NCBI GenBank assembly: GCA_947629825.1
Contig: CANRFF010000001.1
Span: 186,001-250,000 of the forward strand
DNA: 64,000 bases
DNA from: an uncultured Anaeroplasmataceae bacterium
GTDB taxonomy: Bacteria; Bacillota_I; Bacilli_A; Acholeplasmatales; Anaeroplasmataceae
Reading direction: 5' to 3'
Part shown: positions 53,449 to 63,120 of the stretch, piece after piece
Position numbering within the stretch: position 1 is the first letter of the stretch
How the letters are laid out: every line of letters starts with the position of its first letter
The notes under the pieces: generated by a model
Database searches by the model: none
Seen by the model: the letters and a program-made list of their open reading frames with translations, nothing else
What the model was told of the DNA's origin: nothing
Made by a program: the position numbers and the translations under genes

Positions 53449-54470
53449 TAAAGACATCTGATTTTGACTATGAACTTCCCCAAGAACTGATTGCCCAGAC
53501 CCCTTTGAAAGATCGGAGCGGTTCCCGATTGATGGTGGTTCATCGGAATACCGGACAAATCGAACATAAGACTTTTAAAGATATTGTCGATTATCTGAGG
53601 CCGAATGATGTTTTGGTATTGAATGATACCAAAGTTTTACCGGCTCGGCTGATCGGGATCAAAGAAGATACTCAGGCCGTGATCGAAGTTCTTTTGTTGA
53701 AAGATACCGGCAATTCCGTTTGGATGTGTCTTTCCAAACCGCAACGAAGAGTGAAAGTCGGTTCGACGATTGTTTTCGGAAATCGGGAATTGAAGGCACA
53801 TTGCTTGTCCAAAGAAGACGGCGGAATCTGTTATTTTCGGTTTGAATATGAAGGCATCTTTGTCGAGATATTGGAAAAATTGGGTCAAATGCCGCTTCCG
53901 CCTTATATCCATGAGCATCTTGAAGACGCATCCCGATATCAGACGGTTTATGCGAAAAATCCCGGCAGTGCCGCCGCTCCGACGGCAGGATTGCATTTTA
54001 CCCCCGAAATTTTAAAACAGTTGGAAGAAAAGCAGGTGGAACTGGTATATATTACGCTTCATGTCGGACTGGGAACGTTCCGACCGGTCGAAGAAGAGGA
54101 TATTCAAAAGCACCGAATGCATGAGGAATTTTATGAGATTTCTCCCCAAGCGGCATTTCGATTGAATGAAGCGAAAAAAAACGGCAAAAGAATCGTTGCG
54201 GTCGGAACAACTTCCACCCGGACGTTGGAAGCGGCGTGTCGCCATGGAAAAATCGAGGCGGGGTGTGCCTCGACGGATATTTTTATTTATCCGGGATATC
54301 ATTTTCAAATGGTGGATGCGCAAATTACCAATTTTCATTTGCCGAAATCCACGTTGATTATGCTGGTGAGTGCATTTGCCGGAAAAGATTTGATTTTTAA
54401 GGCTTATCGTGAAGCCGTTTTGCAAAAATATCGCTTCTTTTCGTTTGGTGATGCGATGTTGATAGAGTAA
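53445..54470 (+). CDS. queA: S-adenosylmethionine:tRNA ribosyltransferase-isomerase
   Basis: A 341-residue enzyme that transfers the ribosyl part of SAM to preQ1 in tRNA to give epoxyqueuosine. Family pieces: [68 protein letters not shown] and [17 protein letters not shown]. Coupled to ruvB by ATGA overlap and followed by ppi and tgt, the second queuosine enzyme. Confidence 0.97.
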   Translation: MIKTSDFDYELPQELIAQTPLKDRSGSRLMVVHRNTGQIEHKTFKDIVDYLRPNDVLVLNDTKVLPARLIGIKEDTQAVIEVLLLKDTGNSVWMCLSKPQRRVKVGSTIVFGNRELKAHCLSKEDGGICYFRFEYEGIFVEILEKLGQMPLPPYIHEHLEDASRYQTVYAKNPGSAAAPTAGLHFTPEILKQLEEKQVELVYITLHVGLGTFRPVEEEDIQKHRMHEEFYEISPQAAFRLNEAKKNGKRIVAVGTTSTRTLEAACRHGKIEAGCASTDIFIYPGYHFQMVDAQITNFHLPKSTLIMLVSAFAGKDLIFKAYREAVLQKYRFFSFGDAMLIE

Positions 54471-54484
54471 AGAGAGGAAAAAAT

Positions 54485-54973
54485 ATGAATGAAAAACATC
54501 CGACGGTTCAATTGAAAATCGTCAATGACGACGTGATCGAAATAGAATTATATCCCGAATTTGCGCCGATCACGGTTCGAAATTTCATAAAGTTGGTTCA
54601 AGAAGGATTTTACGACGGACTGACGTTTCACCGAATTATTTCGGGTTTTATGATTCAGGGAGGAGATCCTTTAAAAACGGGAATGGGTGGTTCTTCCGAA
54701 AAAATCAAAGGCGAATTTGCCGCCAACGGAATTGCCAATCCGCTAAAGCATACTCGAGGAGTCATTTCCATGGCCAGAAGCAATCTGCCCGATTCGGCCA
54801 GTTCGCAGTTTTTTATCATGCATCAAGACGCACCGCATCTGGACGGACATTATGCGGCTTTCGGTAAAGTGATTCGCGGAATGGATGTGGTGGATCGGAT
54901 TGCCTCCGTTTCCACGGATCTTCGGGATCGTCCGCTTCAAGATGTCGTTATTGAAAAGGCTTGGTGCGAATAA
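54485..54973 (+). CDS. Cyclophilin-type peptidyl-prolyl cis-trans isomerase
   Basis: A 162-residue cytoplasmic cyclophilin: FHRIISGFMIQGGDP with catalytic Arg, GVISMARSNLPDSASSQFFIM, and LDGHYAAFGKVIRGMDVVD. No signal peptide. It speeds proline isomerisation during folding. It is inserted between queA and tgt, which are neighbours in many bacteria; the next ATG follows the stop directly. Confidence 0.95.
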   Translation: MNEKHPTVQLKIVNDDVIEIELYPEFAPITVRNFIKLVQEGFYDGLTFHRIISGFMIQGGDPLKTGMGGSSEKIKGEFAANGIANPLKHTRGVISMARSNLPDSASSQFFIMHQDAPHLDGHYAAFGKVIRGMDVVDRIASVSTDLRDRPLQDVVIEKAWCE

Positions 54974-56093
<1,120 letters not shown>

Positions 56094-56095
<2 letters not shown>

Positions 56096-56118
56096 GGAGA
56101 AATGTTTCTCCTTTTTTT
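56094..56118 (+). terminator. Terminator after tgt
   Basis: AGGGAGAA / TTCTCCTT-type hairpin (GGAGAA 56096-56101, loop ATGT, TTCTCC 56106-56111) plus seven T. It overlaps the end of the convergent coat gene. Confidence 0.82.
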
Positions 56119-56524
56119 ATTCTGGTTCAGATGCTCCACATACAGCAACTGTGATTGGTCCGAAACATTGAATGGTTACAACTTTGTCTAAGTCTAAAAT
56201 AATGGTATAGTCTGTACCAGTAAGAGAACCCTCTGTACCTTCTAATAATCTTAGAGTAACAAATCGTCCACAACGTACTGATTCGATTCTAAAGAACGGA
56301 GTTTTTGTTTCTGTAGCGCCGATTCTGCCGAGAACAGGGTTACTGCAACTGGTGGTAAAAGCCACCGGGATGGTGTTGTTTGCGGATGTGAATAGGGAGG
56401 TTTCACAACTGATACAACGTCCGATACTGTCAGAAACAACCTCTTTTTGAAGTTTATCGATTTTTACAACGGTTTCTTTAATGAAGTTACAATCTAGATC
56501 ATTGACTGCTAGAGTATTCGTCAT
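56117..56524 (-). CDS. CotY/CotZ/ExsY-like spore coat protein
   Basis: A 135-residue, Cys-containing protein resembling the CotY/CotZ/ExsY group that crosslinks the spore outer layer. Matching pieces are FFRIESVRCGRFVTLRLLE (FFRVEKLYDCCATLSILR in CotY), the SIGRCISCETS region, and IILDLDKVVTIQCFGP (EVDLGCFCAIQCL). The ATG at 56524 has GGGAGGTG before it; longer starts are not supported. Codons are unlike those of all neighbours (CTA, ACA, GTA, CCA instead of TTG, ACG, GTG, CCG), which suggests recent arrival or special expression. Confidence 0.82.
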   Translation of the reverse strand: MTNTLAVNDLDCNFIKETVVKIDKLQKEVVSDSIGRCISCETSLFTSANNTIPVAFTTSCSNPVLGRIGATETKTPFFRIESVRCGRFVTLRLLEGTEGSLTGTDYTIILDLDKVVTIQCFGPITVAVCGASEPE

Positions 56525-56541
56525 TTTTTCACCTCCCATCA

Positions 56542-56550
56542 TAACATATG
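56542..56550 (-). promoter_or_regulatory. Possible sigma-K-type -10 of the coat gene
   Basis: Minus strand CATATGTTA fits the sigma-K -10 consensus CATAnnnTA, 17 bases before the ATG. The expected AC at -35 was not found, so only half the promoter is seen. Confidence 0.3.
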
Positions 56551-56611
56551 AAAAAGAAGGGAAAAAGGCATAGACAATTGTCGTTTTTCTTTAAAAAAAC
56601 GCCTGTTTGCC

Positions 56612-56640
56612 TTGATTAAATTGACAAAAATCCTTATAAT
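56612..56640 (+). promoter_or_regulatory. Promoter of the EIIB-like/HPr operon
   Basis: TTGATT (56612-56617), 17-bp spacer, perfect TATAAT (56635-56640). A TTGACA at 56621 also exists but is badly spaced. Confidence 0.75.
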
Positions 56641-56662
56641 GTATTATAAGGATGTGTATTTT

Positions 56663-57004
56663 ATGAAAATAGAAATCGGAATTGCCATAGCGATTGTCGG
56701 ATTGATTTTACTGTTGGGATGTCTTTTGTTGTTTTTGAGGTGGAAGAAGAAGTCTTCTTCGAAAACTCTGGTGGATACCGATTTTTTGAACCGGTTGTGG
56801 AATGCTCTCGGTTCGAAAGAAAATATTTCGGAAGCGAAAGTGGATCATGAACGATTGAAATTGACGGTCAAAGATCTGGAAGCGGTACAATTTGATGTTT
56901 TGAAAGAAATGTCTCCAAGCGGAGTATTCGTAACGGGAAATCAAATCAAAATCCGCCTGCAAATCGAAGCCGAAGTTTTGGTTCGGGAATTGAATTTGAA
57001 ATAG
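56663..57004 (+). CDS. Membrane-anchored PTS EIIB-like protein lacking the phosphorylated cysteine
   Basis: A 113-residue protein with one N-terminal transmembrane helix (IGIAIAIVGLILLLGCLLLFLRW) and a cytosolic domain resembling glucose-type EIIB: NALGSKENISEAKV, RLKLTVKDLEAV, PSGVFVTGNQIKIRLQIEAEVLVREL. Normal EIIB has a phosphorylated Cys in the ACITRLR motif; here that stretch reads KVDHERLKL, so there is no Cys. It cannot work as a standard phosphocarrier. The ATG at 56663 has AAGGATG upstream; the earlier start at 56612 lies in the promoter. HPr follows 11 bases later. Confidence 0.75.
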   Translation: MKIEIGIAIAIVGLILLLGCLLLFLRWKKKSSSKTLVDTDFLNRLWNALGSKENISEAKVDHERLKLTVKDLEAVQFDVLKEMSPSGVFVTGNQIKIRLQIEAEVLVRELNLK

Positions 57005-57015
57005 GAGTGGTAAAT

Positions 57016-57288
57016 ATGGTAAATCGAAAATTCAGAATTACAAATGATTCCGGAGTTCATGCAAGGCCGGCAACGTCTTTGGTCAATACCTGTATGCAAT
57101 TTGACTGCCAAATCACGTTGAAAGCATACAAAAAAAGCGTTGATTTCAAATCCATTATGGGAGTGATGTCGCTTGGGATTTACAGCGGTACGACCATCGA
57201 AGTGATTTGTAACGGAATCGATGAAGAAAAAGCAATGACGGCCATTACCCGAAAAATCGATGAGTTGTCTTTGGGAAAGGAAATTTAA
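57016..57288 (+). CDS. ptsH: HPr family phosphocarrier protein
   Basis: A 90-residue HPr. His15 in GVHARPAT accepts phosphate from enzyme I, and Ser46 in VDFKSIMGVMSLGI is the site used by HPr kinase in Firmicutes for catabolite control. The ATG at 57016 gives the canonical residue numbers; the frame opens three codons earlier with a GTG inside TAGGAGTGG. No enzyme I gene is next to it; instead the partner is the degenerate EIIB-like protein. Paralogues such as Crh lack His15; this one keeps both sites. Confidence 0.92.
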   Translation: MVNRKFRITNDSGVHARPATSLVNTCMQFDCQITLKAYKKSVDFKSIMGVMSLGIYSGTTIEVICNGIDEEKAMTAITRKIDELSLGKEI

Positions 57289-57289
57289 T

Positions 57290-58636
57290 ATGGATTTTAA
57301 AAAGGATATTTCCGATATTTTGATCGATGCGGAAACTCTTTTGAACCGGTTGATTTCTTATCCGACGATTTATCAAGAAAACGAAGAAAATACGCCGTTC
57401 GGTTTGGCCAATCAGCAGGCACTTTCCTTTTTGTTGAAGCAAGCCGAAAAAGACGGATTTTCTGTTTTTAATGACGAAAACTATGCCGGACATATCGAAT
57501 TCGGAAGCGGCGATGAAATTCTCGGAATTTTGGCTCATATGGATGTGGTACCGGCGCAGAAAGAAGAATGGAGTTCCGATCCGTTTGTCTTAACCTTTTA
57601 TCCCGACCGGATGGTCGCAAGAGGAGTCGTCGATGATAAAGGTCCTTTGGTAGCCTGTTATATGGCGATGAGGATCCTGCAAAAAAAAGGATTTGTACCG
57701 AAAAGGAAAATCCGCTTGATTGTCGGTTGTGACGAAGAATCCGGTTCCCGCTGCCTGAAACACTATTTTCAAACGCAAACCAAACCGGCGTTGGCCTTTT
57801 CTCCGGATGCGGATTTTCCGTTGATTTACGGAGAAAAAGCGTTGGCTGTTTTTCATTTTACCGGCAAACTCGGCGAAGAAGAACTGATCGAACAATTTCA
57901 TAGCGGAACCCGACATAATATCGTTCCTTCCGTTGCGATGATGACTTTGAAAAAAGATTTGTCCTCCGAGTTTTTGAACTTTTTGAACGTTCATCACTAT
58001 CGTGGGGAGATCATCAATCACCGGTATTATGCTTATGGTGTGGCTTCTCATGCGATGGTTCCGCAAAAAGGAGTCAATGCGGCATTTATTTTATTTGAAT
58101 TTTTGGAAGAGGTCTATCCCACTCCGCTATCTCATTTTTTTCATCGCTATCTGACGTTTGATCCGTTTGGGAAAAAACTCGGAATCGATACGGTGGATCC
58201 CGTAATGAAAGAATTGACGTTGAATGTGGGAATCGTAGAGATTCAAAACGGGGAAGTTTTCATCGGATTGGATGCGAGAGTACCGAAAAAAGATTATGAA
58301 AAAATTTTGAAAGACAAGTGTTCAAAGGCGCTTTCTTCGATTGGTTTTGATTTGAAAATTTCGTCTTTTGGGGGATATCACTATGTGAATCCGAAAGAAG
58401 AATTGGTCACTACGTTAATGAACGTTTACCGAACAGTGACTCAAGATTCTGCATCCGAACCGCTGACCATCGGCGGCGGTACTTATGCCAAACTGGTGGA
58501 AAATGCCGTGGCATTCGGCCCGCAGTTTCCCGGTAGAGAAGACGTCTGCCACATTGCCGATGAATATCTGCTTCGAAAGGATTTCAAATTGCTGATTGAA
58601 ATTTATGTCAATGCAATTTACGAACTGGCCAAATGA
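57290..58636 (+). CDS. pepV: Dipeptidase PepV-like (M20 family)
   Basis: A 448-residue zinc dipeptidase that splits a wide range of dipeptides in the cytoplasm. Metal and catalytic motifs: AHMDVVPA, the bridging Asp in VVDDKGPLVA, DEESGSRCL, and late GGTYAKLVENAVAFG. A lid domain inserts at about residue 190-320. The ATG at 57290 is one base after the HPr stop. It starts a tight run pepV-trmB-regulator-peptidase-pheA. Confidence 0.93.
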   Translation: MDFKKDISDILIDAETLLNRLISYPTIYQENEENTPFGLANQQALSFLLKQAEKDGFSVFNDENYAGHIEFGSGDEILGILAHMDVVPAQKEEWSSDPFVLTFYPDRMVARGVVDDKGPLVACYMAMRILQKKGFVPKRKIRLIVGCDEESGSRCLKHYFQTQTKPALAFSPDADFPLIYGEKALAVFHFTGKLGEEELIEQFHSGTRHNIVPSVAMMTLKKDLSSEFLNFLNVHHYRGEIINHRYYAYGVASHAMVPQKGVNAAFILFEFLEEVYPTPLSHFFHRYLTFDPFGKKLGIDTVDPVMKELTLNVGIVEIQNGEVFIGLDARVPKKDYEKILKDKCSKALSSIGFDLKISSFGGYHYVNPKEELVTTLMNVYRTVTQDSASEPLTIGGGTYAKLVENAVAFGPQFPGREDVCHIADEYLLRKDFKLLIEIYVNAIYELAK

Positions 58637-59280
58637 GACTGAGAAAAATCAAAAATGCCAAAGAACGTCTTCAGCAATCTTTTGGATATTATGTAGACCA
58701 ATCCGAAGAATATCAGGGGCGGTGGAGTGAACTTTTCGGAAACTTTGCCCCTATTCATTTGGAAATCGGTTGCGGAAAAGGAAAATTTATTGTGGAACTG
58801 GCAGAAAAATATCCCGAAATCAATTTTATTGCCATGGAAAAGTACGATTCCGTTTTGCTTCGTTGTTTACAAAAGGCACTTTCCTCAAACCTTCCGAATC
58901 TGAAATTGGTTTTGGCAGATGCCTGTGAACTGACAAAATATTTTGCCCCTTCCGAAGTGGAACGAATCTATCTGAATTTTTCGGATCCTTGGCCGAAAAA
59001 AGCCCATGAAAAAAGAAGATTGACGTATGTTCAATATCTGAATCAGTATGAGACGATTTTGAAAAACGATGGCCTTTTGATTCAGAAGACGGACAACCGG
59101 AAATTTTTCGAATATTCCTTGTCCTCTTTCAGCCAAAGCGGCTGGATCATTCAATCGGTCTGTTTGAATTTGCAAGAGGAACACCCAAGCGAAAACATCT
59201 TGACGGAATATGAACAGAAATGGCAAAATGCCGGTCCGATTTATTTATTGAAAGTACAACCGAAAAGAAAGGAGATATGA
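58633..59280 (+). CDS. trmB: tRNA (guanine-N7-)-methyltransferase
   Basis: A 215-residue SAM enzyme that makes m7G46 in tRNAs. Motif I HLEIGCGKGKFIVELA, FIAMEKYDSVLLR, and the diagnostic IYLNFSDPWPKKAHEKRRLT are present, with LIQKTDNRKFFEYSL following. Coupled to pepV by ATGA. Confidence 0.97.
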   Translation: MRLRKIKNAKERLQQSFGYYVDQSEEYQGRWSELFGNFAPIHLEIGCGKGKFIVELAEKYPEINFIAMEKYDSVLLRCLQKALSSNLPNLKLVLADACELTKYFAPSEVERIYLNFSDPWPKKAHEKRRLTYVQYLNQYETILKNDGLLIQKTDNRKFFEYSLSSFSQSGWIIQSVCLNLQEEHPSENILTEYEQKWQNAGPIYLLKVQPKRKEI

Positions 59281-59282
59281 AA

Positions 59283-59933
59283 ATGTTGATTTTAGTAGCA
59301 AATAATGAAGTAAAATTAAGAAAGAATGTCGTGGAACTGTTGAAAGCGGAAGGATATCAGACGTTAGAAGCTACCAATGGTTTTTCCGCATGGGAAGTCG
59401 TTTCGAAATATCCAATCGATCTTGCGATTTTAGATGTGGAAATGACGAAATTGACGGGACTTGAGGTTTGTCAAAAGATCAAAGAAACCCGGAAAATTCC
59501 GGTGATTTTGATTTCGTTTGCTTCCTCCGAAGAAGACCGATTGAACGGATTTGCCGCCGGAGCCGAAGATTATATCGTCAAACCGTATTATGTTCGTGAA
59601 CTGGTTGCTCGTGTCAACGTGATATTGAAAAGAAATACGCAGGCGGTTTTACAGTTCAAAGGAATCGAGTTGGATACGAAAGCTCATATTGTGAAAGTCG
59701 ACGGCGTGGAAATCAGCGCCAATCGCAAAGAATTTTCTTTGATGAAACTGTTTTTCGAAAATGTAAATAAGACTCTGTCCCGAGATGATTTGATCAAAAA
59801 TATTTGGGGATGGGAAACGCAGAATGTCGATCGGACGATTGACACCCATATCAAAATGCTGAGAACCAAAATGGGACCTTATGGTTCCGATTTGAAGACG
59901 ATTCGCGGTGTGGGGTATAAACTGGAGGAATAA
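59283..59933 (+). CDS. OmpR-family response regulator with altered acidic pocket
   Basis: A 216-residue protein with a receiver domain (1-115) and an OmpR-type winged-helix DNA-binding domain (about 120-216: NRKEFSLMKLFFENVN, DRTIDTHIKMLRTKMG, IRGVGYKLEE). Phosphoacceptor Asp51 (AILDVEMTKLTG), Ser78 and Lys100 (VKPY) are kept, but the Mg-binding acidic pair normally in VDDE is Asn7-Asn8 (VANNE). No histidine kinase is adjacent. The ATG at 59283 is eight bases after GGAG; one at 59277 overlaps the trmB stop but is too close to it. Target genes are unknown. Confidence 0.88.
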   Translation: MLILVANNEVKLRKNVVELLKAEGYQTLEATNGFSAWEVVSKYPIDLAILDVEMTKLTGLEVCQKIKETRKIPVILISFASSEEDRLNGFAAGAEDYIVKPYYVRELVARVNVILKRNTQAVLQFKGIELDTKAHIVKVDGVEISANRKEFSLMKLFFENVNKTLSRDDLIKNIWGWETQNVDRTIDTHIKMLRTKMGPYGSDLKTIRGVGYKLEE

Positions 59934-59940
59934 TCCTGAA

Positions 59941-60621
59941 ATGGCAACCTTTGTTTGTTTGGGAGGAACTTTGGATGCAAATTCCGATGCCTTGGAACAA
60001 AAAATATTCCGTTTTTTCCATTTGCGTTCTTTTCGTTTATTGTTTTTTCCGCTGGCCGAAGAACAGATGGATACAGCGGTTTCAAAGTTTTTAAAAAGGA
60101 TGCATTTGGAAGAGCCCATCGATGTCGTTACGGAAGATACCGATGTGATTTCTTTGCGAAAGAAAATCGAAAAAGCCGATGTGCTTTATTTCGGAGGCGG
60201 TCATGTATTGACGTTACTGAATCGGATTCGGTTTTTCAATTATCTTCCGGTATTAGAAGAATTTTTAACGTCCGATAAAATTTTTATGGGCATCTCGGCC
60301 GGAGCGATTTTGTTTTCTTATGCCGGGCTTGCGGATCATCACGCTTATCGGGACGCTTTTCGGGTTTATCGGCTGGAAATGGTGGAAGGATTACACTGGA
60401 TTCCTTATACGATCTGTCCGCACTATGACCATGAAGGCCGGATTTCTTACAATGATGAAGTTGCCGGATATCCCGTAAGCGGAATCGCACTGGAAGACGG
60501 TACTGCCGTAATTTTCGAAGCAGATACCGTTAAAGTGATGAAGGCATCTTCCCAAAAAAGCGTCTATTTATTCGACTTGGAAAAGAATTTTCAAATGCTT
60601 CCGCTTTATGAGGAGGGGTAG
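59941..60621 (+). CDS. Peptidase S51 (dipeptidase E / cyanophycinase-like) family protein
   Basis: A 226-residue class I glutamine-amidotransferase-like fold. YFGGGHVLTLLNRI and the nucleophile elbow MGISAGAILFSYAG mark peptidase S51, and CPHYDHEGR resembles the segment with the catalytic His. E. coli PepE cuts Asp-X dipeptides; other relatives cut cyanophycin. GGAGGAATAATCC before the ATG. Together with pepV upstream it points to peptide recycling; the exact substrate is open. Confidence 0.85.
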   Translation: MATFVCLGGTLDANSDALEQKIFRFFHLRSFRLLFFPLAEEQMDTAVSKFLKRMHLEEPIDVVTEDTDVISLRKKIEKADVLYFGGGHVLTLLNRIRFFNYLPVLEEFLTSDKIFMGISAGAILFSYAGLADHHAYRDAFRVYRLEMVEGLHWIPYTICPHYDHEGRISYNDEVAGYPVSGIALEDGTAVIFEADTVKVMKASSQKSVYLFDLEKNFQMLPLYEEG

Positions 60622-60623
60622 GA

Positions 60624-61436
60624 ATGAAAAAAATTGCGGTATTGGGTCCGAAAGGAACTTACTGTGAAGATGCGGCACTTCGATTTTCAAAGGAAAATCC
60701 GGCCGTACTGAAATATTATCCGAGTATTTTGAAAACGGCAATGGCCATAGATGAAGATGTCGATGTCGTTTTACCGTTTGAAAATACGTTGGATGGTTTT
60801 GTGATCGAAAGTTTGGATGCGATCATTCAGAATCGTTGTTTTATTCAAAGACAAGTGAAAATTCCGATTGCGTTTGCGTTTGTCGGAAATGCGACTTCGA
60901 TCAAAGAGATTCAAAAAGTTTATGTTCAGTTCAAAGCATTCGGTCAGTGTCTGGAATTTTTCAAATCTCATTCATTTGAAATCTGTTATACCCAAAGCAA
61001 TATGGAAAGTTTTGAAAAAATGAAAGAAGAACAAAATAGCGGAGCGATTGTTCCGACTTCGGTTCTGAAAAAAGAAACGTTTCCGATTGTCTTCGAAGAT
61101 GTAACGGATTCCAAATGCAATGAAACACGCTTTTTTTACCTGACGTTGAAAGAATCACATTCTTTTTTGAAAGAAGACCTTTGCGCTTCGGTGGTGATTA
61201 CTTCTTTGGAAGATCGGGCGGGAATTCTTTTTGAAATTTTAAAACAGTTCAATGAGTATCATTTCAATTTGAAAGGGATTCTTTCCCGACCTCAAAAAGA
61301 TCAGATGGGACATTATATTTTTTATATTGAATTCGAATTGAAAAAAAAGGATGTTTCGAGAATGCAAAAACTCTTAAAGGAATTGAATTCTTCTTTTTTG
61401 AAAATTCGCCTGTTGGGAGTTTACGATGCAGTATAA
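60624..61436 (+). CDS. pheA: Prephenate dehydratase with ACT domain
   Basis: A 270-residue enzyme that makes phenylpyruvate for phenylalanine synthesis. GPKGTYCEDAAL at the start, PFENTLDGFVIESLDAI, and the catalytic NETRFFYL motif are seen. A C-terminal ACT domain (EDRAGILFEILKQFN, ILSRPQKDQMGHYIFYIEF) should bind phenylalanine for feedback; the usual ESRP reads LSRP. No chorismate mutase domain is fused. Two bases separate it from the previous stop. Confidence 0.95.
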   Translation: MKKIAVLGPKGTYCEDAALRFSKENPAVLKYYPSILKTAMAIDEDVDVVLPFENTLDGFVIESLDAIIQNRCFIQRQVKIPIAFAFVGNATSIKEIQKVYVQFKAFGQCLEFFKSHSFEICYTQSNMESFEKMKEEQNSGAIVPTSVLKKETFPIVFEDVTDSKCNETRFFYLTLKESHSFLKEDLCASVVITSLEDRAGILFEILKQFNEYHFNLKGILSRPQKDQMGHYIFYIEFELKKKDVSRMQKLLKELNSSFLKIRLLGVYDAV

Positions 61437-61468
61437 AAATTGAAAAAAAGGAATAAGGAGAAAAAAAT

Positions 61469-62767
61469 ATGAGAACACTGGATTTGATTATTAAAAAAAG
61501 AAGCAAAGAAAGGCTAAGCAAAGAAGAAATTCGTTTTTTGGTTGACGGATATACCAAAGGAGAAGTACCGGATTATCAGATGTCTGCCTTTTTAATGGCG
61601 GTTTATTTTCAGGGAATGGATGAACAAGAGGCTTCCGATCTGACCGAAGCGATGCTTTACAGCGGAGATGTTCTGGATTTATCGCAAATCAAAGGAATCA
61701 AAATCGACAAACATTCCACCGGTGGTGTCGGCGATAAGACTTCTTTGGTGGTTGGACCGCTTCTTGCTTCGCTTGGAATCAAAGTTGCCAAAATGTCCGG
61801 AAGAGGTTTGGGACACACCGGTGGGACGCTGGATAAACTCGAGTCGATTCCGGGATATCGGATTCAATTGGATGAAACATCTTTTATCCGGCAAGTCAAT
61901 GAAATCGGTATTGCTCTTGTCGGGCAGACACAGGAATTGGTTCCGGCCGATAAAAAATTGTATGCGTTGCGGGATGTAACGGGAACAGTGGAATCGATTC
62001 CGCTGATTGCTTCTTCGATTATGTCCAAAAAATTGGCCAGTGGTGCCGATGTCATTTCTCTGGATGTGAAAGTCGGAAGCGGTGCTTTTATGAAAAATGT
62101 GGAAAGCGCAACGAAACTGGCTGAATTGATGGTTCAAATCGGCAAACGGTTCGGTAAAAAAATCAGTGCGGTTTTGACAAATATGGATGAACCTTTGGGC
62201 TTTGCGGTAGGAAATTCTTTGGAAGTAATCGAAGCCATTCAGACCTTAAACGGTCATGGTCCGAAAGATTTCACGGAACTTTGTCTGGAACTGGCGGGTC
62301 ATACGCTCGTTGATGCTCAGATAGCCGGAAATCTGGAAGAAGCCAAAAAGATGTTACTGGCGCAAATTGCGAATAAAGAAGGATTGTATACTTTGAAAAA
62401 ATTGGTGGAAGCCCAAGGAGGCGACGGGGATTATATTTTGCATCCGGACCGATTCACACCTGCGAAATATCAAAAACAAATCCTTTCCGGAAGTACCGGA
62501 TATGTGCATCATATCGATGCCTTGGCGATCGGCAATGCCGCCATGCTTCTGGGGGCCGGAAGAGCGAAGATGGGAGACGAAATCGATCACAGTGTCGGGA
62601 TTGTTTTGTCTTGTAAAGTAGGAGATTTCGTTCAAAAGAATGATGTGATCGCAACGATTTACAGCAACCGAGAAGATGTGTTTGCGGAAGAAAAAATGAT
62701 TGCGGAAGCATTTTGTTTTCAAAAAGATCCGACGTCTTCCAAGCTCATTTTAAAAGTTGTGAAATAG
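61469..62767 (+). CDS. pdp: Pyrimidine-nucleoside phosphorylase
   Basis: A 432-residue phosphorylase that splits uridine, deoxyuridine or thymidine with phosphate. Phosphate-binding KHSTGGVGDKTSLVV, the family signature SGRGLGHTGGTLDKLESIPG, and VTGTVESIPLIASSIMSKKLASGAD with base-binding residues are complete; a C-terminal PYNP domain follows. AATAAGGAG before the ATG. The product deoxyribose or ribose 1-phosphate may feed the phosphomutase route. Confidence 0.95.
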   Translation: MRTLDLIIKKRSKERLSKEEIRFLVDGYTKGEVPDYQMSAFLMAVYFQGMDEQEASDLTEAMLYSGDVLDLSQIKGIKIDKHSTGGVGDKTSLVVGPLLASLGIKVAKMSGRGLGHTGGTLDKLESIPGYRIQLDETSFIRQVNEIGIALVGQTQELVPADKKLYALRDVTGTVESIPLIASSIMSKKLASGADVISLDVKVGSGAFMKNVESATKLAELMVQIGKRFGKKISAVLTNMDEPLGFAVGNSLEVIEAIQTLNGHGPKDFTELCLELAGHTLVDAQIAGNLEEAKKMLLAQIANKEGLYTLKKLVEAQGGDGDYILHPDRFTPAKYQKQILSGSTGYVHHIDALAIGNAAMLLGAGRAKMGDEIDHSVGIVLSCKVGDFVQKNDVIATIYSNREDVFAEEKMIAEAFCFQKDPTSSKLILKVVK

Positions 62768-62769
62768 TC

Positions 62770-62798
62770 TTGATTATTTGTTGAAATAATGTTATACT
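62770..62798 (+). promoter_or_regulatory. Promoter of secG
   Basis: TTGATT (62770-62775), 17-bp spacer, extended TGT-TATACT (-10 62793-62798). The -35 begins two bases after the pdp stop codon. Confidence 0.8.
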
Positions 62799-62827
62799 CA
62801 AAAAAGAAAGTAAAGGAGTGATATCCT

Positions 62828-63052
62828 GTGTTGTGGATTGACTATATTGTTTTGGTGATTTCACTTTTATTGATTATTATTGTAATGATGCAAGATTCCA
62901 AAGATGATATCAACGATGCCTTTAACGGCAGCAAATCGGAATTGTTCAAAAATCAAAAAACCCGTGGGGTTGAGTTGTTTTTACAGAGGACAACAGCGGT
63001 GATCGGAGTTCTGTTCATTGCGGCTGTGATTACATCGGTTGCATTACACTAA
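62828..63052 (+). CDS. secG: Protein translocase subunit SecG
   Basis: A 74-residue protein with two transmembrane helices (IDYIVLVISLLLIIIVMM and AVIGVLFIAAVITSVAL) around a cytosolic loop (QDSKDDINDAFNGSKSELFKNQKTRGVELFLQR), the SecG layout. The start is the GTG at 62828, nine bases after AAAGGAG. It helps SecA-driven export; secG followed by rnr is a common Firmicutes order. Confidence 0.92.
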   Translation: MLWIDYIVLVISLLLIIIVMMQDSKDDINDAFNGSKSELFKNQKTRGVELFLQRTTAVIGVLFIAAVITSVALH

Positions 63053-63064
63053 CGAAAGTAAAAG

Positions 63065-63094
63065 ATGAGATTTCTCGGAAATCTCATTTTTTTT
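63065..63094 (+). terminator. Terminator or attenuator between secG and rnr
   Basis: Perfect 9-bp stem ATGAGATTT (63065-63073) / AAATCTCAT (63079-63087), CTCGG loop, eight T. No promoter is visible between it and rnr. Confidence 0.9.
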
Positions 63095-63120
63095 CAGATA
63101 AAGAAAGGAGGTTTTGTCAG

